DNA of 64,000 bases, taken from positions 1-64,000 of the forward strand of contig QFXH01000003.1 of assembly GCA_003402345.1 (NCBI GenBank), in the 5' to 3' direction. Both the position numbers and the translations under genes were made by a program. Every line of letters begins with the position of its first letter. Position 1 is the stretch's first letter. This DNA comes from Candidatus Nitrotoga sp. MKT (lineage in GTDB: Bacteria > Pseudomonadota > Gammaproteobacteria > Burkholderiales > Gallionellaceae). This document shows positions 57,773 to 64,000 of the stretch, in pieces. Under the pieces are notes generated by a model that saw nothing but the letters and a program-made list of their open reading frames with translations, was not told where the DNA came from and searched no databases.

Positions 57773-58791
57773 GTCGTTTCACCCGGGTATTCCATTTATT
57801 CGGCTGGGGCAGTGTAATCGGCTTATTATTACTGGGATTAGTAGAAGCCTGGCTACACACAGACGACTTCATGTATCGCTACCGTTCAGTGTTCGCCACG
57901 GGGCGCGCCATGGGTAAGCTGCATTACGTAAAATCGCATAATCCAACACTGCTGGTATTAGGAAATAGCCGGATAGATAACGGTTTTATCCCACGAATCT
58001 TGTTGGAAGATGGTGCGGCAAATGTCTCCGGCTTCAATATGGGTATGCCGGGCGCTAACGCGGGCATTCTTTACGGCGTAGTGAAACGTTTGGCGGATGA
58101 TGGCAACCTGGGCGCAAAAGGAATACGCACTGTACTTATCGGTCTGGACGAACATCTGTTACAAGCTGAGGATAGTCTAGGATATGGTGTGTTTTACAGT
58201 GACCCCGCATGGCTATGGCACCATCGCGATTGGCGTGGAATGCTGGCGCACAGCTTACGCCTATGGGGATTCTCCGCTAATCTGAAGCAATTGCGGGAAC
58301 CGGGCAAAGCACTGGGATTTTTTCAGGCAAGTTTTACCAATACCGAACCTATCGGTGGTAGTGCAGCAATGTATCTAGGCTATCGCGCTGGTTTTGGTGG
58401 CTTGCAGGATGCAGGACAGATCCGCCGGCAGCAGGAAAGTTTTGATGCGCCCCCCGACGGGGTTCAGATCGACGCGCTGTTCGCCACAATTGCCCTGTTG
58501 CGACAACATGGCGTACAGGTAGCGGTGGTATACCCCCCGCTGCTAAATCGTGAACTTTTATACCTCACACCACAGCTATCGGCGGCGCGCCCCTATATCG
58601 CCGTGGCTGAGCGTTTGAATGCCCAGGGTGTTCCGCAGTTGACACTAGAGGCCGGTACACAACGCAATCCCGCAATGTTTATCAATTCCGGCCACTTGAA
58701 TGATCACGGCGCGCAATATCACAGCCGCTTACTGGCCCGGCAATTGCAGGCCATCTGGCCAAACTTGTTTGTCAACGGGGGGGGCGCATGA
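57769..58791 (+). CDS. SGNH-like protein paired with MBOAT (pair 2)
   Basis: TTG start; TLLVLGNSRIDNGFIPR; FINSGHLNDHGAQYHSRLLARQL catalytic-His-like region. Confidence 0.72.
   Translation: MSRFTRVFHLFGWGSVIGLLLLGLVEAWLHTDDFMYRYRSVFATGRAMGKLHYVKSHNPTLLVLGNSRIDNGFIPRILLEDGAANVSGFNMGMPGANAGILYGVVKRLADDGNLGAKGIRTVLIGLDEHLLQAEDSLGYGVFYSDPAWLWHHRDWRGMLAHSLRLWGFSANLKQLREPGKALGFFQASFTNTEPIGGSAAMYLGYRAGFGGLQDAGQIRRQQESFDAPPDGVQIDALFATIALLRQHGVQVAVVYPPLLNRELLYLTPQLSAARPYIAVAERLNAQGVPQLTLEAGTQRNPAMFINSGHLNDHGAQYHSRLLARQLQAIWPNLFVNGGGA
58777..58784 (+). repeat. G8 homopolymer at 3' end of SGNH gene (pair 2)
   Basis: gtcaacGGGGGGGGcgcatga; overlaps the junction with the next gene. Confidence 0.95.
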
Positions 58792-60227
58792 TTTTCAGCA
58801 GCATGAGCTTCATCGTGTTTCTGATGGCGGTGTTATTCCTCTATGCCGCCACCGATAACTACCGCCAGCGTGCCGCTATCATTCTGGTAGCGAGCTTGGT
58901 GTTTTATGGGTCGTGGAAACCCTCCTACCTGCTTTTGCTGATAACCTCACTTACCCTCAACTATGGCTTTTACCGCACCCTCCAGCATAGCCCCTCCCGC
59001 GCCTGGCTCAGCCTGGCTTTAGTGATTAATCTTGGCGTACTGGTTTTTTTCAAATATCTGGGGCTATTTTTCCAGACCCTCATCACCATGGGTGGCTATT
59101 TCCAATTCTCCGTACCTGTCGAATCACCCAGTTGGGCACAATGGGCACTGCCACTGGGAGTAAGCTTTTATACTTTCCATATGCTCTCGGTGATGATCGA
59201 CGTGTACCGGGGCAATTGGGTACGCCCCATCAGCTTCCGCGCCTGGAGCATGTATGTCACCTTTTTCCCGCATATGATTGCCGGCCCCATTCTGCGTGCC
59301 AGCGAATTGGTGGAACAACTGGAAAAACTCGAACCACTAAAACTGGATGCGGTGCGGCTGGGTGCGCTAATTTTTATCGGCGGACTTATCAAAAAAACAC
59401 TTTTGGCTGACAATCTGGCGGGGATTGTGGAGCCACTATATGCCCACCCGGAGCAGTTAAATTTTTTCACTTCCTGGCTCGCCACACTGGCCTTTGCCTT
59501 ACAGATTTATTTCGATTTTTCCGGGTACAGCGAGATGGCCGTTGGTCTCGCCCGCATGTTTGGCGTTACCCTTCCACGTAACTTTCTCTACCCTTATATC
59601 AGCCGCAGCGTGAAAGAATTCTGGCAACGCTGGCACATTACCCTATCGCGTTGGCTCAGGGATTACCTCTATATTTCATTGGGCGGTTCGCATTGCTCCT
59701 TTCCACGCAACATGGGCAACCTCATGATTACCATGTTATTGGGTGGCTTATGGCACGGCGCGGGCTGGAATTTTGTGTTCTGGGGTTTCTTGCATGGAAG
59801 TTATCTGGTAGGACATCGTTTGTTACTGCATGTTTACACTTGGGCCGGCGTTACGGCAGGTTCTATTACTGATCGCACCCTGTCTTGGCTGGGCTGGCCC
59901 CTTACCTTCATTTTAGTGTGCTTTACCTGGGTATTTTTCCGCGCCAATACCTTCCCCGATGCTTGGCACATTAGTGCAACTATGCTCGGCCTGGCCCAGC
60001 CCAGTGGGGCAATTCATGTTATTCGCCTCTCGGAACAAATGATCATCGCTGCAGCCCTATTGGTGGCATTGCTGGAACCACATATCGTGGCGTGGTTTCA
60101 ACGGCAGGGTCCCCTCAATTGGTGGCGGGTAGCCAGTCCTGTGCGTGGTTTTGCATATGCGGCGCTGGTACTGGCATTAGTAGTGTTTGGCGGCGACACC
60201 CAGAAATTCATCTATTTTGATTTTTAA
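58788..60227 (+). CDS. MBOAT O-acyltransferase (pair 2)
   Basis: 479 aa; WQRWHITLSRWLRDYLYISLGGS, LLGGLWHGAGWNFVFWGFLHGSYL. Confidence 0.95.
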   Translation: MIFSSMSFIVFLMAVLFLYAATDNYRQRAAIILVASLVFYGSWKPSYLLLLITSLTLNYGFYRTLQHSPSRAWLSLALVINLGVLVFFKYLGLFFQTLITMGGYFQFSVPVESPSWAQWALPLGVSFYTFHMLSVMIDVYRGNWVRPISFRAWSMYVTFFPHMIAGPILRASELVEQLEKLEPLKLDAVRLGALIFIGGLIKKTLLADNLAGIVEPLYAHPEQLNFFTSWLATLAFALQIYFDFSGYSEMAVGLARMFGVTLPRNFLYPYISRSVKEFWQRWHITLSRWLRDYLYISLGGSHCSFPRNMGNLMITMLLGGLWHGAGWNFVFWGFLHGSYLVGHRLLLHVYTWAGVTAGSITDRTLSWLGWPLTFILVCFTWVFFRANTFPDAWHISATMLGLAQPSGAIHVIRLSEQMIIAAALLVALLEPHIVAWFQRQGPLNWWRVASPVRGFAYAALVLALVVFGGDTQKFIYFDF

Positions 60228-60234
60228 GATTACG

Positions 60235-61443
60235 ATGGAAACTTGGTTGTATGGAATAAGTATCGTTTGGCTGTTAGTCCAAGTTGTGTTGCTTTTCGTC
60301 TATCGCCATAAGTTGGCCGCTTATTGGCGGGAGCCGGTATTACGTTATCCGATACTGGTTTTTGAAAGTGACGATTGGGGTGCGGGGCCGCTCGAACAGG
60401 CACAAGCACTCGATGCGCTGCGACAGATACTAAAAAGCCACCGGGATCAATCTGGCCATTATCCAGTAATGACTTTAGGGCTTATCTTGAGCATCGCGGA
60501 TACTCAGGCCATATCTACGGCAAAAAACACCGATTACATTCGGATCACTCTCGACCATGCCCACTTCGAATCCGTTTTGATTGCACTGCACGCGGGGATA
60601 GATGAGGGCGTATTTGCCCCCCAATTGCATGGCTTGGAGCACTATTGGCCACCCTCAGTCATAGCGGCGGCAAGGGCGGACGCACCCGTAGCTGCGTGGC
60701 TCAAAACAAATGGCTTAGCGTATACCGAAGACTTACCTTCCCGCTTACAAAGCCGCTGGATTGACGCCACTTCACTTCCTTCTCAGCCACTTTCTGAAAC
60801 AGAAATTTATGCTGCTGTAGCGGAAGAGGTTAAAGTTTATATGCAAATTTTTGGTACAAAACCTGTCATTGCGGTACCCACCACTTTTATTTGGAGCGAC
60901 GAAGTAGAGCGTGCCTGGGGCGCCCATGGCGTACGCTGCGTTATTACTCCCGGCACCCGTTATGAAAGCCGCGACAGGCAAGGCCGCCCAAGCGGAGACG
61001 GTAGGGTAATCCTGAACGGCGAGCACGGGCAAGGTAATGTAATGTACCTGGTACGCAACAATTATTTCGAACCTAAACTCGGTCATCTTGCCGAAAAAGG
61101 ACTGGCCGCCCTATCATTGCAAACACAATGTGGGCGCCCAACTTTGCTGGAAACGCACCGTTTTAATTTTCTGGGTAATCCGGCCCAGTCCAAGACCGCA
61201 CTGGCAGAACTGAACCGGCTGCTGACGGAAGCGCGGGCACATTATAGCGAACTGCGATTCTTGTCCACGCAAGACATTGCCGATGCGATTGCAGGTCAGG
61301 ATACGTCGCTGATCGCAACCACACCGCGCGCCCGGATACACGCCTGGCTCGCGCGCATCAGTCAAATATCACGTTTTTGGAAACTTGCGCGGCTCACTGG
61401 ATTGGTAGTACCACTGTGGTTGTTAAAAAAATGGGCAGCCTGA
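60235..61443 (+). CDS. polysaccharide deacetylase-like protein
   Basis: FESDDWGAGPLEQAQALDALRQIL; FAPQLHGLEHYWPPS; TTFIWSDEVERAW; ETHRFNF; within EPS locus. Confidence 0.55.
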   Translation: METWLYGISIVWLLVQVVLLFVYRHKLAAYWREPVLRYPILVFESDDWGAGPLEQAQALDALRQILKSHRDQSGHYPVMTLGLILSIADTQAISTAKNTDYIRITLDHAHFESVLIALHAGIDEGVFAPQLHGLEHYWPPSVIAAARADAPVAAWLKTNGLAYTEDLPSRLQSRWIDATSLPSQPLSETEIYAAVAEEVKVYMQIFGTKPVIAVPTTFIWSDEVERAWGAHGVRCVITPGTRYESRDRQGRPSGDGRVILNGEHGQGNVMYLVRNNYFEPKLGHLAEKGLAALSLQTQCGRPTLLETHRFNFLGNPAQSKTALAELNRLLTEARAHYSELRFLSTQDIADAIAGQDTSLIATTPRARIHAWLARISQISRFWKLARLTGLVVPLWLLKKWAA

Positions 61444-62369
61444 GCGCGCCACGTTTCTCTGTCATTATTCCTGCTTACAATGCAGCAGGCACTCTGGCGC
61501 GTGCACTTGATTCAGTACTCACCCAAACTTGGGCAGCATTTGAAATTATCGTGATTGATGATGGCTCCATCGATAATACTGCGGCAGTAGCCGCAAGTTA
61601 TGGGGAAAAAATTCGTTACCTGCACCAAAACAACGCTGGCGTGTCTGCCGCACGTAACCTTGGCGCACGCATAGCGAGTGGAGACTGGCTGGCTTTTCTT
61701 GATGCCGACGACTGGTATTACCCCGACCGGTTGAAATGGCACGGCGAATGGATTACGCGCGGTCCAACACTGGATTTTCTCACTGGCGATTATGAATATC
61801 GTGATACTAGCGGCACGCTGCTAGGCTGCTCCATGCAAGGCAAGGCGTCCGGTCGCGCCATGCTGGCCAAGGCTGCTGGTAACCGTGAGGTAATAATGGC
61901 AGGCGCAGAATTTGAAGCCTTCATTGCCGACCATTTCGGCGATACCCATACCTTGAGTTTGCCACGTGCCACTTTTTTGGAGTTGGGGGGCTATCCACTG
62001 GGATTCAAGGTTTGTGAAGACGTACACCTTCTGACCCGCCTGGTAGCGCGCAGCCACCGGGTGGGCGTAATTTGCGAACCCTTGGCGGTCTATCTCATCC
62101 ATGCCGCCAGTGCGACCCGTGCTGACCCGGTGCGGGCGCAGTTCGAAAATGTGCGTACCCTGCTTGCGCTTGGTAAACTTGCAGGCAGTCTGCCTCCAGT
62201 GGTGCGCCGGGGTTATTTTACCCGGCTGCGCCAAGCGCGGCTGAACTTGGGTTACGCGCTAATAAAATCAGGGCGTCATTTTTCTGCCGTGCGCGCCGTA
62301 TTACCTTCGTTAATTGAAACGCCAAGCCTGACCAGCGTGCGTAATTTATTGTCCATCATTAAAGGCTGA
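61431..62369 (+). CDS. GT2 family glycosyltransferase
   Basis: FSVIIPAYNAAGTLARALDSVLTQTWAAFEIIVIDDGSIDNT; FLDADDWYYPDRL. Confidence 0.94.
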   Translation: MGSLSAPRFSVIIPAYNAAGTLARALDSVLTQTWAAFEIIVIDDGSIDNTAAVAASYGEKIRYLHQNNAGVSAARNLGARIASGDWLAFLDADDWYYPDRLKWHGEWITRGPTLDFLTGDYEYRDTSGTLLGCSMQGKASGRAMLAKAAGNREVIMAGAEFEAFIADHFGDTHTLSLPRATFLELGGYPLGFKVCEDVHLLTRLVARSHRVGVICEPLAVYLIHAASATRADPVRAQFENVRTLLALGKLAGSLPPVVRRGYFTRLRQARLNLGYALIKSGRHFSAVRAVLPSLIETPSLTSVRNLLSIIKG

Positions 62370-62370
62370 C

Positions 62371-63513
62371 ATGTCGCGTTATCTGGTACTTACCGAGTTA
62401 TTTTTACCTACCAAAGGCGGCACTGCCGTCTGGTTTGCTGAGGTGTACCAACGCCTGTCCGGCAAGGAAACTCACATTGTCACCGCCGATGTACCCGATG
62501 CGGCGGCAGTGGATGCGATACATTCCAACACCATACATCGTATCCGCATGCGCCGGGTGACTTGGCTCCGACCGGAATCGTTGGGCATGTACGCTAACCT
62601 GCTTATCAAATCCTTATGGTTGGCGCTTACTCACCGCTTCACCGCTATCCATGCCGGTCGCGCCCTGCCGGAAGGCATTACCGCCTGGCTGGTGGCACGG
62701 TTAACTTTACATCCGGTCGTGATCTACGCCCACGGCGAAGAGCTCACCACTTGGGGACGCGGTGGCAAATATAAGGCAATGCGATTTGCTTTACGGCACG
62801 CTGACCAAGTTATTGCGAATAGTGAATTCACCCGCGATACACTCATCAAAATGGACGTAAAGCCTGCCAACATCACACTCATCTATCCTGGCGTAGACGT
62901 GACCCGTTTTCGCCCAGATTTGGAATGTAAAGACCTGCGTCAGTTAGCGGGCGTAACGGATACCGGCAAACTGATTTTGTCGGTAGGGCGGTTGTCACGG
63001 CGTAAAGGGTTTGACCAAGTGATTCAAGCGCTACCGGCACTGATTCACGCTGGGCTGGATATACAATACGTACTAATTGGAATTGGCGAAGATTATGATT
63101 ACTTGCTAAATCTCGCACTCAAACACGGTGTATCTGAACGTGTCCACCTATTGGGTCACGTTAGTATTGATGACCTACCGCGTTGGTACAATGCCTGTGA
63201 CGTATTCATCATGCCTAACCGTGAGATTAATGGTGACACTGAGGGTTTTGGCATGGTGTTTATCGAAGCAGCGGCATGTGGCAAGCCGGCCATTGCCGGG
63301 CAAACTGGCGGCACTGGTGCAGCGGTAGTGGATGGGGTGACGGGTTTCAGGGTGGATGGCACAGATGCCGCTGCAATCGCTACTGCATTGCAACGCGTCC
63401 TGGAAGATAAACAGTATGCCCAGCAAATTGGGAACCGTGCATTAGCAAGAGCGATCAGTCAATTTGACTGGTCTATCGTGGCCGAAAAAACCCGGCAATT
63501 GCAAACGAAATAA
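62371..63513 (+). CDS. GT4 family glycosyltransferase
   Basis: 380 aa; SVGRLSRRKGFDQVIQALPAL; DTEGFGMVFIEAAACGKPAIAGQTGG. Confidence 0.95.
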   Translation: MSRYLVLTELFLPTKGGTAVWFAEVYQRLSGKETHIVTADVPDAAAVDAIHSNTIHRIRMRRVTWLRPESLGMYANLLIKSLWLALTHRFTAIHAGRALPEGITAWLVARLTLHPVVIYAHGEELTTWGRGGKYKAMRFALRHADQVIANSEFTRDTLIKMDVKPANITLIYPGVDVTRFRPDLECKDLRQLAGVTDTGKLILSVGRLSRRKGFDQVIQALPALIHAGLDIQYVLIGIGEDYDYLLNLALKHGVSERVHLLGHVSIDDLPRWYNACDVFIMPNREINGDTEGFGMVFIEAAACGKPAIAGQTGGTGAAVVDGVTGFRVDGTDAAAIATALQRVLEDKQYAQQIGNRALARAISQFDWSIVAEKTRQLQTK

Positions 63514-63574
63514 TACCTGACCATTACTTCACTTTAGGGCACTTCAATCATATTGAATATAAAGGATAGATAAT

Positions 63575-64000
63575 ATGGGACTAACCAAATTATGGATTAC
63601 ATTGCCATTAACAATACTGGCAGCGTTTGGATTGCTTGGAGTAAACCAGGCATCAGCTGTTGCGGGATATTCCGCGACCACGGCAGAGTTATCCCTACTT
63701 CCGCCTTTTTGCCAAGCTAAATTAGGTTCCAATCCAGCAGACCACCAACTATATTCCGGAAAGATTGGGCCGGATTGGCTGCACATCCACCATTACTGCG
63801 TTGGACTCAATTTTATTAATCGGTATAAACGGTCTTTTGGTAACAAAGCGGACCAGCAATTCTATTTTCAAAGCGCGATGGGTGAATTTGAATATATGTT
63901 TGCCCACTCGTCACCCACTTTCTGGATGCGGCCTGAAATGCATGTCCAGAAAGGCAAATTACTTGCTAGCGCTAAACGCACTGTCGAAGCGGTAAACGAA
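63575..64000 (+). CDS. secreted hypothetical protein, truncated by window end
   Basis: Hand translation MGLTKLWITLPLTILAAFGLLGVNQASAVAGYSATTAELSLLPPFCQAKLGSNPADHQLYSGKIGPDWLHIHHYCVGLNFINRYKRSFGNKADQQFYFQSAMGEFEYMF... open to 64000; signal peptide; RBS aaagga. Confidence 0.7.
   Translation, partial: MGLTKLWITLPLTILAAFGLLGVNQASAVAGYSATTAELSLLPPFCQAKLGSNPADHQLYSGKIGPDWLHIHHYCVGLNFINRYKRSFGNKADQQFYFQSAMGEFEYMFAHSSPTFWMRPEMHVQKGKLLASAKRTVEAVNE

Overview
Window of a betaproteobacterial chromosome (probably Nitrosomonadales/Gallionellaceae-like; inferred from gene content only). Positions 1-2.8 kb hold decayed insertion sequences (IS630-, IS1595-, IS5- and IS3-like remnants). Positions 3-23.6 kb are a core minus-strand block: ppiD, tRNA-Asp, tRNA-Val, a hupB-like remnant, lon, clpX, clpP, tig, tRNA-Leu, then the TCA cluster lpd-sucB-sucA-gltA-sdhE-sdhB-[DUF262 gene]-sdhA-sdhD-sdhC. 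Positions 24-47.8 kb hold a lytic transglycosylase, an orphan pseudopilin, a GGDEF/EAL protein, fur, a Fur-box-controlled fbpABC iron transporter, rppH, proS, a cytochrome c, a DUF475/TerC-like protein, dut, coaBC, radC, two tandem PEGA+FGE-sulfatase-like paralogs, TPM/TPM/LemA, a DUF4399 protein and nadB. Positions 48-64 kb are an accessory surface-polysaccharide locus: HAD-UbiA, SMR flippase, GT-C-like protein, two MBOAT/SGNH O-acyltransferase pairs, AsnB-like amidotransferase, sulfotransferase, deacetylase-like protein and GT2/GT4. Most notable observations: (1) both MBOAT/SGNH pairs carry a poly-G tract (G9 and G8) near the gene junction, and adding one G in either tract would fuse the two proteins in frame; (2) a DUF262 (GmrSD-type) gene sits between sdhA and sdhB with its own strong ribosome-binding site.
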